Assembly (NCBI GenBank): GCA_029378245.1
Contig: JARKIF010000089.1
Span: 62,001-126,000 of the forward strand
DNA length: 64,000 nt
Source: Roridomyces roridus
Lineage: Eukaryota > Basidiomycota > Agaricomycetes > Agaricales > Mycenaceae
Direction: 5' to 3'
Each line of letters opens with the position of its first letter. Within the stretch, counting starts at the first letter, position 1. The position numbers were made by a program, and so were the translations under genes. This document shows positions 30,263 through 42,070 of the stretch, piece by piece. The notes under the pieces are model-generated. The model did no database searches. It was given only the letters and a program-made list of their open reading frames with translations, and was not told the origin of the DNA.

Positions 30263-30876
30263 TAGGGGCAGTCAGAGTAGACAATTCAGCGGCGATTATG
30301 GCCGTGATTATGGTCCCGATTCTGGAATTAAAAAGTGATCATAATCGGCATAATTGCCGGTTCACTCTGACCGCCCCAGGCTTGATTTCGATTCTGATGC
30401 CGATTCTGCCTTGGATTCTGGGGACAAAAACCAACATGTGGGCATATACTGTAATGCATAGTTGTTGTGGGGCCCAGAAATAAGTGCGTGCGCCGCCAGG
30501 AACATCCCGGCACATGCTGGGGAAAGAACAGATTTTTTCAACCCTGGTTCATGAGTTCCAGTGCGTATCTTCTGGAAAAAAATAAGGCAGGTATCCGTGA
30601 GCTGTACACTCATTCAAACAGCTCAAAGTAGGATTTTGCATGCGGTTTGTAGTCCCAGAATGAATAAGGGCCTGTGGTTACAGCTGAAGTTTCCCTGTAC
30701 ATCTGGGAGTAATCGAGAATCGTGCAATAATCGCATGTACAAGCGGCTCGGGAGCCGCTTGTACAATGATTCGACGATTATGGTGATTTACGATTATCCC
30801 ACGATTTAAAATTCGAAAATCGGACTCAGAATCGAAGTCATAATCGCGGTTGAATCGCCTACTCTGACTGCCCCTA
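30263..30876. mobile_element. TIR element F (614 bp), no visible TSD
   Basis: The ends TAGGGGCAGTCAGAGTAG and CTACTCTGACTGCCCCTA are perfect 18-bp inverses. The interior repeats ATTATGGTGAT/CGATTATGG/CATAATCG units near both ends. The TAGGG start suggests hAT. The 8 bases outside each end (ATCGACAC and CTGTGCCT) do not match, so no target duplication can be shown. Confidence 0.75.
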
Positions 30877-31029
30877 CTGTGCCTTCAACTTCAACTTCAA
30901 GAATCAAGATGGCACACTTGGGCAATTGATGAAGGCTCTTGATGTCCATAAACTCTAAACAGGGATTCAGATAATATGTAGCTACTAGCGCCGCTCCCCG
31001 CTCAGAGATTTTTCCTCGGGTGAGAGATG

Positions 31030-31424
31030 CAGTGATGGCCCGTAGGGCCCTATTTCGACCCCCGCCGACCGATAGGGCCCTATTAGGCCCTACGACCCTA
31101 TTATAGGGCCCCCGGCATAGGGCCCTATTTCCCAAAAAGGAAATGATCCGAACACAAATGTTTGGTGCCTTTCGATGCTCTTGGGTGACCAGGAGCTATT
31201 CAATTTTCAGCTCTCCTGTGCAGTCTATGGGTCCTTGAACGTGCAAATAACTTCTGTGCTACCCAACATCAAACCACAGCAGGAGACCTGCCCTCGGCAG
31301 GGTTTGATCCGACTTTGATGGGATCAATAGGGCCTACTGCTCAACCTCGGACTTGATAGGGCCCTACGATAGGGCCGAATAGGGCCCTATCACATAGGGC
31401 CCTATTTCTCTCGGGCCGTCACTG
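31030..31424. mobile_element. hAT-like MITE E (395 bp)
   Basis: The ends CAGTGATGGCCCG and CGGGCCGTCACTG (one mismatch) are flanked by a perfect 8-bp duplication GAGAGATG (31022-31029, 31425-31432). The interior contains ten or so copies of the palindrome-like ATAGGGCCCTAT. The CAGTGATGGCC end resembles MITE C's TAGTGATGGCC. Confidence 0.9.
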
Positions 31425-31432
31425 GAGAGATG

Positions 31433-32064
31433 GCTGAAACGGCACTATGACCCGGCCGGCCGCAACCGGGTCCGGATCCATGAATGGCATCATTGATTAA
31501 GATCTGACAAGGCATCTGACAATAATCCCTGATTGCATCGTTTTGTGAGAGATCAGACAATTCACGCCCACAGAAACCCTTCTCTGCTACGCTAGAGTAG
31601 GGGATCTGACCATGTGATTTTCATTCCATATTGTTTACCTACCAGCTGTCCGCAGATGTATCCGTATCACTGTCCGAAGCCGTGTGGACGTCTGAGGAGT
31701 CTGGGAGGAGCCTGAGGCGAGTGGGGACTCGATCTGTACGTGCAGTTTTCCTTCCTTGGTCACAGTTCTAACAATCAATTTGCGTCAAACGTACCGCCGC
31801 ACTCTGTTGACTCGGCCGACCTTTCACAAAACCTGAATCAACCAAACACACATTCACATTCTGTTGAATCGCCCCCACTTTTCGTTGTTGACGCAGCGAG
31901 ATCAATCTATTTGATCCTCGTCACTTGTCCTCCTGCTCTTCTTGATAAAATACGCAACCACTCTAGCCGTTGAATTGAATTCAAGATCATATCGGTCCGG
32001 GATAAAAGTGGCGATACCGGGCATCATGCGTGCCTTGCAGTCAACATTGCACCGACTCGAGTTC
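31433..32064. other. Intergenic between MITE E and the DUF6534 gene
   Basis: This is the 3' flank of the minus-strand DUF6534 gene. I see no supported gene. Confidence 0.45.
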
Positions 32065-33019
32065 CTAGTCCCCAATTCGCTGAACGTCCGAGTCAATCTC
32101 CCGAGCTCTTTGCGTGCTCGTTTGATCGTCACGCCCCCCGACAACAACAGCCCGCGCATTCAACAATACCTGGCCGCCCATTCCATGAGCTCGCCACTTC
32201 AAGTTCGGGGTTAGCAACGTACCAGTAGGCTGTTGGAGTACAACTTGCCGAGGGTCCAGACCCCGGTAACGTAATACATGTGCGTCGGGAATGCGAAGAC
32301 AACGAATATCTCTGAGACAGCTACAACGGCTTCGGCATGCTTGAGCAAGGGAATAGCAGAAGCGAGTGGCTGAGGCGCTTGCCTGTGAGTGTCCCAGTAC
32401 CGATGGTCAAACGGAGAATGGTCGATAGCTTGTTTTTGATATGCTTGGACACAAGAGTTTTACGGCGGAGCTACCAGTATCCTTAGTTGAATTCCGAGAT
32501 GAGGAAATGCACGACTCACGTAGAAGGTCATGGTTCCTGCAATCAAGACATCACAGCTAGCGCTGCCGACCAGCCACAGCTAAACATGTATCCATGTATG
32601 TATGTAAGTGGCAGCGAATGGTCTTACAAGGAGTGTAACTGGCACGTAGGCGGGATGGCCTGCGTGGCCAGTTCGTGTGACTACGATGCCTTCCGCCACG
32701 GAAGCGGAAAATTGTAGAAAAGCCAACTGTGGAACGAATCAGCTGGAGAGCGACAGAAATTTGAAACGTAGCTCGCACCCAGGTGATCGTCGCACCGACG
32801 ATCCTGGAATCTGAAAAAGAATAAAGCCGAAAAGCATAGAATATCTGGACGATGGCAGCGATTAGTCCAGACATGAATAAAATGGCGGGGTTGATCCACG
32901 ACTGGAGGCTCTTGCTGTAGATCTCCAGATCGCCGTCCCCGAAGTCCCGGTACCTGTTACAATAGATCAACGACGGAACTGCATCCAGACCAAGCCGAAC
33001 CCAGAATAAATCATGAGTG

Positions 33020-35872
33020 TGTCGGAAAAATCCAGATCTGATTAGATTATCCGTTCTTTAACGAAATGGCTCTCGATTCTTTGTCCAACTGTCAAATTGT
33101 TTGTGTTCATCCCCAAATGGACTTTCTCTTTATGCTCATCTCCCTCGTTGAAGGGCCCTTCTACAGCTTTCTTACAGCTTTTGAAATGCTTCTTTTCCCC
33201 CATCGACTGCTGTCACCCACGGCCACAGCTTTCTTGACAGCCCGCAGCTGATAACAGGGAACAGCAGTGGAGCGACGATTTGCCGGAAGATGACGCGTCG
33301 CCGGCACATGCACATATAGAGCCTGCTGTCTGGGGTAGCCGTCGATTCACCCACTTTCCCTCCTACCCATTCCTTCCAGCCACTTGCTGCTATTCATTCT
33401 TGGTCATCGTGGATCCTCGAAACTCAGCAATCGTGCTGCCGCTGGGATACCCTCAAGTGTTGTCTCAATTGTCCTCAAGCCGGCTCTTTGGCGAACGCCC
33501 TCATCAGACATCTCACCATGGCATCCCAGCTTTCTGATCGAGCTGCACCCTCTGTCGTTCTCCGATATTCAGACCGGCTCAAGTCGAAGATTTTGACCTC
33601 GCTCCGTCCCAAATCACACGCGCACTCGCCGAATCTCCCGCTTTACTGCAATACTCTGGGTGGGAGACGACGGGATACGTCGAATGATGGTGCCACGGTG
33701 TGTGGTGATGTTCTCACTCGTTTGATTCCAGACTTACCTTGACATCCGACCCCGTCGTGCGCCGCGCCGCAGGCTCTGGCCTGAGACGGTGTACACTCGG
33801 CCACTTTGATCTCGCTGCGCTACTCTGCCATCTCCCTTCAAGCCAGGCCCCGATGGGTCCCCCGTATGTGCCTTTCACGCTCCCGACAGTCGATCCACAC
33901 GGAACGTATTACTATGCTATGCCTTCTGCCTTCCGGCTGATATTGCGCTTCAATGGCCCTTCAAAGCTTCAAGCCCTCAACGTTTGACTGCTTTCTTGAA
34001 GGTCTCTGGCCTGCCACCAACATCGTCCTATATTTATTCCTCGATGTGTTCCCGCCCGGCCCACGCCTCGCCGACCTTTCTCGGCAGCCATTGTTGTTGG
34101 ATCTTCAAGTGCGACGTTGTTGGATCTTCAAGACCACTGCCTGGCTGACCAAACATCATCAGACAACTGACGCCGACTGCTCAGGACAATCGAAGCCGGT
34201 TTCTCATGACAATCTGATGAGCGCGCACTACTACACATCCGCTGGTCTGCAGCCTCAAACCTATCAAGTATGTATGCATTTTGAACTCATTTACTTACTT
34301 CTGTCCAGCTACTTAGACAGTTCCAAGCTCCCTCCGGTGGATCATTCCTTATTGGATTGGTTTCAACGTATTCTACTACTACTAGTCCCGTGTGCACATA
34401 GTCTGAATTCATTTGTTTCAAAATACATGCTCGCCATTAAGTACAACATTTCCGGAGCGAAGCGAAGGAACATCTTGTAGGCATGTAAGCGAATACAAGA
34501 TGTTGTAATCCCATAATAATTTCGCGGCTTCTGTCGCATCACTTTAGGATTAGAACCGCTTACAATACAGAGGGTGAATTGCAACGGATCACAGCCTTGC
34601 AACCCAAACGACACTCACAATCCATTATAATGGGCTTCATTAGGCAACAAAAAAAAAATACATTTGGGTCGGCGCACGAGCACCGACCCGTCGCTATCTA
34701 CATACATCACATATTCAACGTGAGGATCCACGCGAACGGCCAGTGGAGCGTGACGGTGCCACGGGTTGCCGCGGTGATCAGGGAGATGGGGTCGACGACG
34801 CGGGGGAGAAGATCGACGGTCGTGAGGAGAGAAGGATGGACACGGATGCGGTGACGGCACTCAAGAGGGTTGCGAAGGACCCAGTGTCGGTTGACAAGGT
34901 GGCTAGTGAACATATGAGTATAGATAAGGAGCAGCAGATAGTAGGGATACGAGAAGACGGCGCTGAGCAGTCAAAGGACCCGGTGTCGGTTGATGAGATG
35001 GCCAGTGAATAGAATGAGAGCAACGGAGGGGACATACCGGAGGAGGAGTGGCACTGTGGCACTAGCCATTCTGAAAGATAACCCGAGCTTCTTCATCCTG
35101 TTGGCGGCGCGAGGAAGCCCACGACTTGGCGATGACAAAATCTTTAGTTGAGAGGTATCAGCAAGAGGGCCAATGGGACACGCAGGACATACCTTGACTC
35201 TGGCCCTCCCGTGTGGTAGCGTCATACTCGTCATAGTGCAAATCCGCGACAGCTGCTCTGTGATTGGGGGCATTGGAGGTGAGCGGTTCCGGGGGCATGG
35301 TGGTTGTGGACAAGAAACGGTGCCGCAGCTCATCTCTTATGTACCCGGAGCTCCACCTGCCCCACGGCCCCACTCTCCACCACAGGATGAGGTAAGAGGC
35401 TCCAAGATGTGAGGTGAGAGTCGACAGTGAGAGTGACAGTGCTGAGGATGTTGAGGAGGTGGGCAACGAGGAGGTATTAGGTGCGCCTGGGACTGGACTC
35501 TGGGGAGAGGAAAGGTGCGGTAGCAATCGGGTGTTCTCGGACTCCCACCTTGACGGATCAAACCTGACGTCATGGCTCCACCCTGGACGAAACGCTGGCT
35601 TGTCTCGAATTTCCGTTTCCGTGTGGCCTTGAGGAATGAGCGCTAGCACCTGTCGCATATGACACAGGTTTAATTTCGATTTATGTGCCCTGGTTCTCAA
35701 GTGTAGCCAACCAATCCCATAAGCACTGGCAAGCCGTTGTGAACCAGGGGTCAGCTCAGAACGGATTTCAAACGGTTAGAATCCACCCCGGGTTGATTAC
35801 AACGGGTTGGAATCCACGGCAATCCCGTAATCAATTATAATCCTATGTGAGCATTTTGGGGTTTTTCCGACA
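33020..35872. mobile_element. TIR element I (2853 bp), 2-bp TSD (TGTCGGAAAAA ends)
   Basis: The ends TGTCGGAAAAATCC and GGGGTTTTTCCGACA are flanked by TG at 33018-33019 and 35873-35874. The position is exact because removal restores FFRTALMIYSG in the host gene. One end carries AACCCCAAA just inside the TIR; the other has a GATTAGATT segment. Subterminal sequence near 35765-35850 repeats GGTTxxAATCC/GATTACAA motifs. The interior has long open frames on both strands without recognisable domains, so a transposase is not identified; it may carry captured host DNA. Confidence 0.85.
34879..35010 (+). repeat. 98-bp spaced direct repeat in element I
   Basis: GACCCAGTGTCGGTTGACAA and GACCCGGTGTCGGTTGATGA start near 34879 and 34977, each followed by a similar GGTGGCTAGTGAA/GATGGCCAGTGAA. 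Both read KDPVSVDxxASE in one plus-strand frame. This indicates an internal duplication of about 98 bp. Confidence 0.6.
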
Positions 35873-36223
35873 TGCTGTGCGGAAAAACTCCAGACACAAT
35901 ACGGCATATACAGTGGCCTTGGCGATACCTCGGTCGTTGGGGAATGTGCAGTAGTAGTAGTCTAGTGTTTTGAAAATTGAGTGAAGTTCGGCAACCCACT
36001 GCACTCGATGATACTCACAAACTTGCACGATTAAGGATCCCATCAGGCCAGAGTTCATGAGCATCCCCAGAAGCTGCAAAAACGGTCCTCGTAACAGTTC
36101 CAGGGAGGACGGTGAACCCACCCTCGGAGTCGTTCTAATGCGCAGACTGGTGAGTCAAGGTCAATTCTCAGAGATAACATGGACATACAGTTCTGCAATA
36201 TCCGAGGGTATGGAAGCGGTCAT

Positions 36224-37261
36224 TCGAGAGAGGAGGGTATTTGAGCGGGCGTTCCTGAATTCGCCACTTACATATACTTCAGTGGTGGCGCGCCCGAATT
36301 GTCTGTCGTCAGGGTCTGACAGGGACGGTGGTTGACATTGAAACCCTGGGCGGCACTATGAATGGACATAGGATTGAATCCTGTCGAGCGGACTCGCTGA
36401 ATGTTCAGGCTGCGGCGACGACTGCTATGTGCCAGGGGAATTGTCCATGCCTTTCACGGCATTCACCCAAGATCTTGACGTGTCCTTGTTGAAGGAGCAG
36501 GAAGTCAAAGAGACATTGCACTTCATGAGCCTCGGACCGATGAAATATTGGCGTTTGGCGTGTATTCGGGCCTCCGCGACTCTTCCGCGACTGCTGCTTG
36601 TCCTTGGGGCGTGTTACGATTTATTCCGACAGCAGCCCTTCTGCTGCCTCCCAAAACTTAAAAGCACATCTGCACGGTCAGGGCCCAGTCGAATGCATTT
36701 CTCCGAGGTCTCCATCGCCTCTCATGAGCACATACTGTGTTCATTTAATCTCGCAGCCCTTAACGTGCTTTCATTCAGCGTCGATACCGAATGCATTCGA
36801 ATATTCTTTTCACCAAGATTCAAGTATCATTCCAAAACCGACCTTTCTTGGTTCCCAAACCTCTCTCGTCTCTGCCGACACGTATTCGTGAGTAATAACA
36901 ATGACGTACACATACTCTCAACTCTCCGGACTGGCCATTGTGTGCGATCGCATCGTGATCCACGACGCACGCGAGCAACACGCGAGTACGACACATACCC
37001 TGTGAAAATTCCTCAAGTCGGCGCATTGGACTCGGCTCTCGCTGCGATTCCCTCCCTGGAATTGCTTCACGTGCGATTCGCGGTTGCAGATTCAGTCTCT
37101 GTGGGCACAGCAGAATTCGACCGTTTTCCGAGCTGGACCTCTGTATGTGTGAGAAGAGGGAGTGAGAGCGAATTGGACGTCAGAAATGTTGTTGTATCGT
37201 GCCGCTATGAGCCATTAAAAGCGCCAAGAAATATACATTCGACAATAAACAAGAAGACAGC
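36224..37261. other. Spacer between DUF6534 and BRCT/F-box gene
   Basis: It contains the minus-strand promoter of the DUF6534 gene and the 3' flank of the BRCT/F-box gene. A long plus-strand frame (36429-37622) overlaps the LRR exon in antisense and has no recognised domain, so I do not annotate it. Confidence 0.4.
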
Positions 37262-38042
37262 CTATTCCCTATCATTAAACTTCAACCCAGCATCCGCGAG
37301 CCGCTTCATACGGCTAACAACCCCTTTGTGCACTGCTTTGTGTGCACGACTATTCCCGCGCTTGAACGTCGGAGTGATAAACACGCTCTCCAACGGCGTC
37401 GTCTTCCAGCGAGACTCGACCATCTTTATCATCACTTTCTCCGAATACATCGGTTGCTCAACCCCGTCAAGCTCAAGAGTTTCGAGGTCAGGGAGGATGA
37501 ACTTGGTCGACGAAGCAAACAACAGGGATTGGAGAAACTCGTCGGTGATGGGATGCGCATTGTACAAGTTGAGCGATTTGAGGGAGGGGACCTCGGCAAG
37601 GAACTTGGAGAAGTCCGGATAGGACAAGTGCGACTCTTGCACGGAGAGAATCTGCAGTTTGCATGCAGACCGCGAGCAGAGACCGCGCATACCCTCAGCA
37701 CCGGTGCTGTACCACAGGTCAAGGGATTTGAGGTTGGGGAGAACGAGCGGAGCAAGGACCGATGCGTCTCCGACGTAGTTATCCCCATTCCATTTCAGCG
37801 AGACGAGCGGAAGGGTGATTTCGCGGGGGAGAGCGGGCATGTAGTTTCCCTGCTTGCCGTTCATCTGCAGCTCTAGTTTCCGCGCCTTCGTGAGGCGTGG
37901 AAGCAGATCCGCCATATCGTCTACACCCACGGTAACACATTGAAAGTCGATGCTCGTGAGATTAGACCAGGGGACGAGATCGAACATGCACTCGCTGTTG
38001 AAGACAGCTCAGGCATCCAGGACGAGTTCGCGCAGGCGTGGA

Positions 38043-39393
38043 TGTTGGAAGGACAAACACGGTGAAACGGTGCACTAGGGTGCGGCCGTGAAATAGAAAC
38101 TCTGAGTAGTATCGAATGTAGTGAGATAACTCAACCACAAACTCAACCACTAATCAATCTAAATCTCAACCAATCCAATGCTCGTGTGTGTGTGTTCGGG
38201 GTAGTAGGACAGGCGTCTCGTCCGTCAAAACCTCGGTACAACGTCAAAGGTAACTCTCGGGGGTTCAAGCTCGTCGTGTCCGAACGCGCAGTCTCAAGCT
38301 AACTAGCCGGGGCTCAGTCAAACTCTGGTCTCTAGGTTGTGCTCTGAGCAATTTATTGTCCGCACTGGTCTCACAGATTGGAGGGGTAAAATCTACTACT
38401 GTACATGCTGTTTTGCTATGGCTTTTATACATTTTGCGGACTGAAGAATATATATGGTATCTGTGATGCCAAGGCCTCGTCTGGCCAATGGCATAGCTCT
38501 CATTCCTCTTTCTGATCAGTTCGTCAGGATTGCGTGCTTGATGCCTCAGTCAGCCGTCGATCCTCACGTGCTGCCGGAAGCTCCAGAACGCTCCATCGGT
38601 TTATCTCTTTCCCTCTCAGACTGGCCGGAGGTTTCCTTCTGCCTTTAGATGCCTGAACCAGTCTGCCGGGGGCTTGCTAGGCAGGTAATCAACCCACCCG
38701 AACCTCATCATCAAAGGTTGTCTCGGTTGGCTTCTGAGCCGGTGATGCCGGAGGTCGGCACTCTCGGCTTGTTGAACTTCTCTTCTTCTCTATCTCTGGT
38801 CTGTCATCGGCCGGCGTTTAATGACTTGCGGCACCCTCGGATGTGCCTGGATGATAAGGTAATTCATCCTTCGTAAGAACTGATCTCCTTGGGTTCGACT
38901 CCCGGGGAGTACGATTCGAGTATGTCTCTGGTTGGTAAGTGGGACGGGCAGTCCCTTCTATCCTCTTGATCACTCTCGGGCAATGGTACACAGTCGTCAG
39001 CTAATTCCCAGAGCCCTCAAGTCTAATACGCTGCCCCGAGGCGGACACGTACCCTCAATGTTATAATTATGCCTCACTAGTCCCGGGACTTGGTTGTAAG
39101 CTGGAATCACGAAAACGCGTGAATTCCCCGCGTGTAAAAATACACTGCTTATCAACGGACGCACCCTGACGTGTACTACTGACGTGGAAGTACTGACACG
39201 TAGAGTATGGTTTAAACACTCGCTGTACATACTCACATTTACCCATACTGACTTGCATGTACTTGTATCGGTGTTATTCAGTGCATGTTCCCTAATTCTT
39301 ACTTATGTATGGCTGTACCTTGTTTTTGTATTTAAGTAGCTAGCTACGACGAATCTCAACTAAGTCCTTCTCCCACATTTTCATCCTTCTTCA
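38043..39393 (+). repeat. 5' LTR of Copia 2, interrupted
   Basis: The LTR parts are 38043-38062 (TGTTGGAAGGACAAACACGG) and 39159-39393 (ACGCACCCTGACG to CATCCTTCTTCA), together 255 bp and equal to the 3' LTR. The 1092-bp gap is a nested TG...CA insertion. Confidence 0.92.
38063..39154 (+). mobile_element. Solo LTR-like insertion inside the Copia 2 5' LTR
   Basis: The 1092-bp insertion starts TGAAACGGTGCACTAGGG and ends ACACTGCTTATCA, with 4-bp duplication ACGG at 38059-38062 and 39155-39158. TG...CA ends, a short TSD and no internal genes suggest a solo LTR from another retrotransposon family. A sequence near 38888-38907 (TTGGGTTCGACTCCCGG) resembles a pol III B box. Confidence 0.7.
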
Positions 39394-39406
39394 GGTTATG
39401 GGCCCC
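39394..39406 (+). other. Copia 2 primer-binding site
   Basis: GGTTATGGGCCCC directly after the 5' LTR is the same initiator tRNA-Met half-tRNA site as in Copia 1. Confidence 0.8.
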
Positions 39407-39470
39407 GAGTTCAACTAAATCCACCAACCGAATTTATTGCACCTCGACAACCAACCTCTGCTATCTACAA

Positions 39471-42070
39471 TGTCCACCATCGCCCCGAACTCCAAGGCCG
39501 CCGAATTCTTTGTACGGCTCCCGAAATGCGAAGCCGACGGCGCCAACTGGGCGGTGTTCAAGAACCGCTTCCTCTACGCTGCTGCCGCCGCCGGGCTCTC
39601 TCAACACTTGGAGAGCAGCCACTTGCCGCCGATCCCGCCCACTCCGGTCACTCCTTCGTCGACCCCTGCGGACATCACTGCGTACGACAACTTCGTTCGC
39701 GTGGAGGCTGGATATAGGTCAGGTGAGGCCATCATCAAACAAGCTATTGCCGCGACGATCCCTGACTCACTGTTTTTGCGTGTCATGGGGGAGCGGCGAG
39801 CTTCGGGCCTCTGGACAAAGGTGGTGAACGAGTTCGAGCAGAAGTCGAGAATGGTTACTGTGGATTTGCGGCGCAGGCTCCAGGATGAGCGCTGTGCCGA
39901 GAATGGGGATGTTAGGGCTCACCTCGCAAAGTTGCAGGCACTTCGCGTCGACCTTGTCGGCATGGGCGCCGATCCCGGCGACGAAAACTTCACCGCCATT
40001 ATCCTAGGGTCGTTACCGGCATCATACGACCCATACCTCGCTGCCCTCACGGCCACATCGTCCCTCATGGGTACGACCATCTCCCCCGACACACTCATCA
40101 GCGCGCTCTCGCAGGAGCACGACCGCCGGGCTATCAAGTCGAAGTCGAAGAAGAACGACTCGGACGTCGCGTTCGCCGTGGGCGGACGTAAAGCCGGCAA
40201 GAAGACGTCGAAGAACGTCGAATGCTACAACTGCCACAAGAAGGGGCATGTTAAAGCAGAGTGCTGGGCGGCGGGCGGTGGGAAGGAAGGCCAGGGACCG
40301 AGGGGAAAGGGAAAGGGACGCGGGAGTGGGAAGGGACGCGAGGATGCAAACACCGCGACGGATATCGGCGGTGTATGGATGGCGCAGGTCGATTCGGATG
40401 ACCGCGCATGGATTGCTCACGCCGAGCAGAACGTCTGGCTGTTCCGGACAGAACAAGACGTGTTTGGCGGCGTGGTGACGGGTGCGGGTGTGGAGTGCGA
40501 TGGCGCATCTAGCCCATGGCTCTCGGATTACGACGAAGACGAGTCTAAAGACGATTCAGTCAGCAACATGTCGGTACCGGAGTTATTGAACAACTCACCG
40601 ACACCGGATCCGATCGAGACGAACATAGAGGACAATGAGAGTGACTGCGGGTCGATGCCCGAGTTGCAGACGGTGTCCGAATCAGAGGCTGGGGACATCG
40701 CTGAGTCCCCCGAATTTTCCTGTGCACACAGCCTCACTCACGATCCCGTCGACGATGATGCAACCACAGATGCACAGACGTCGCAGACATCTGAACACGG
40801 CACCGAGATTGCCGACTGCCTACAGACGGTCATCAACGAATGGCTCGACACCATCGAGCCCTACGATGCACCGCTTACCTCCTCGTTCAAGACAGCGATG
40901 CTCGCTAATGAGGACGGCCCGATGGACACCATGACCGAGCTATACGACTCGGGGGCATCATCCCACATCACACCATATCGGCATCGACTCCTCAACTACA
41001 TTTCGATCGCACCACGGTCAATCACTGCCGCGGATAACGGCTCATTCCAGGCCATTGGGATGGGCGACATGCACGTCTGGCTGCCGAATGGAAAAGGCGT
41101 CAGGACGAAGATATTGCTGCGTGGAGTGTTATATGCACCGAAAATCGGTTTAACCCTTGTCTCGATTGCGAAGATAACTGATGCGGGTTTTGCAGTCTTG
41201 TTCCGCGAGAGCTTCTGCAAGATATTCGATAAGCACCAGAAGCTTGTCGGCATCGTGGACAAGACGAAGGGAACTTACCGTGTGCAGTCTCCATTCAATT
41301 GGGAGACGGTCACTGCCGCATCCGCCATCAAAACAGTCTCGCTCGAAGACTTACACCGCCGCATGGGTCACATAGCCCCGGACGCCGCCAAACGCCTGGT
41401 CTTGGAAGGCCTGGTAACCGGCGTCAAGCTCGACCCGACATCAAAACTCCAATCGTGCGACTCGTGCGCATACGCCAAGACAACGCGGAAGCCGATCGCA
41501 AAGGAACGCAAGGCTCCGCGCTCGACAGCCTTGGGGGAGGTCATATTTTCGGATGTATGGGGGCCGTCTCCCGTCGAAACTATCAATCGGCGTGAGTACT
41601 ATTCAAGCTTTACCGACGATTTCACTCGCTGGTCCAGACTCTATCTCCAGCGGACCAAGGACGAGAGTTTCGGCTCGTACAAGTCTTACGAAGCGTGGCT
41701 CTCAACCCAGTTCGGCGCCAAAATCAAGAAGCTCCACTCCGACCGGGGAGGCGAGTACTGGAGCGGGGAATTCGACGCTCACCTTGCGAAGAACGGCACC
41801 GAACGAGGCTTCACCGTGCACGACACCCCCGAACACAACGGCGTTGCCGAGCGACTCAATCGGACGCTGTTGGAGCGTGTGCGTGCGATGCTGCACGGCA
41901 GTGGGTTGCCGAAGTTTCTTTGGGGCGAGGCCATCGCGCATGCCGTGTACTTGAAGAACCGGCTATCCACCAGCGCGAATGACGGGGAAAACGCCATACG
42001 AGATGGTGTACGGGCGGAAACCAAGCATCGCCCGGCTCCCCGAGTTTGGAGCGCGTGTCTGGGTCCATGA
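39471..42070 (+). CDS. Copia 2 Gag, protease and integrase N-terminal part
   Basis: ATG 39471 (MSTIAPNSKAAEFFVRLPKC) starts Gag. Features in order: UBN2-like Gag core, zinc knuckle CYNCHKKGHVKAEC, an acidic linker, protease ELYDSGASSHITPY, the HHCC site of integrase (LEDLHRRMGHIAPDAAKRLV, CDSCAYAKTTRKP), catalytic residues in FSDVWGP and HSDRGGEYWSGEFD, and NGVAERLNRTLLERVRAML. The last 30 codons are out of frame: near 41978 an extra base (GCG A ATG ACG) shifts the frame, after which this reading ends at 42070 while the true frame continues in the next entry. Apart from this base the polyprotein looks complete. Confidence 0.85.

Larger units (their letters stand above)
32065..36223 (-). pseudogene. 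DUF6534 integral membrane protein gene split by a transposon
   Basis: Exons on the minus strand: 36223-36189, 36134-36019, 35961-35873 plus 33017-33001 (one exon split by element I), 32953-32779, 32726-32628, 32579-32520, 32470-32383, 32329-32223, 32169-32065. With one copy of the 2-bp duplication kept, they total 891 bases and encode 296 residues with no stop. The sequence carries the family pattern: GPFLQLLGMLMNSGLMGSL (helix 1), QVYYYYCTFPNDR, LEFFRTALM, helix IAAIVQIFYAFRLYSFSDSR, LQFSASVAEGIVV, CDVLIAGTM, LTIGTGTLT, and VSEIFVVFAFPTHMYY then GKLYSNSLL near the end. Seven helices are expected. The intron after TGTLT uses a GC donor (GCAAGC) and TGCCGAAG acceptor; the intron after YSG uses an atypical GTTCGG donor. 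Function of the family is unknown. The 2.85-kb insertion in exon 3 should inactivate it. Confidence 0.85.

Noticed and set aside
33250..35700. Host-like genes inside element I
   Set aside because: Several 80-180 codon frames exist, but none could be chained by introns or matched to a domain.
36429..37622. 397-codon plus-strand frame
   Set aside because: Antisense to the LRR exon of BRCT copy 1 at its 3' part and without recognisable domains.
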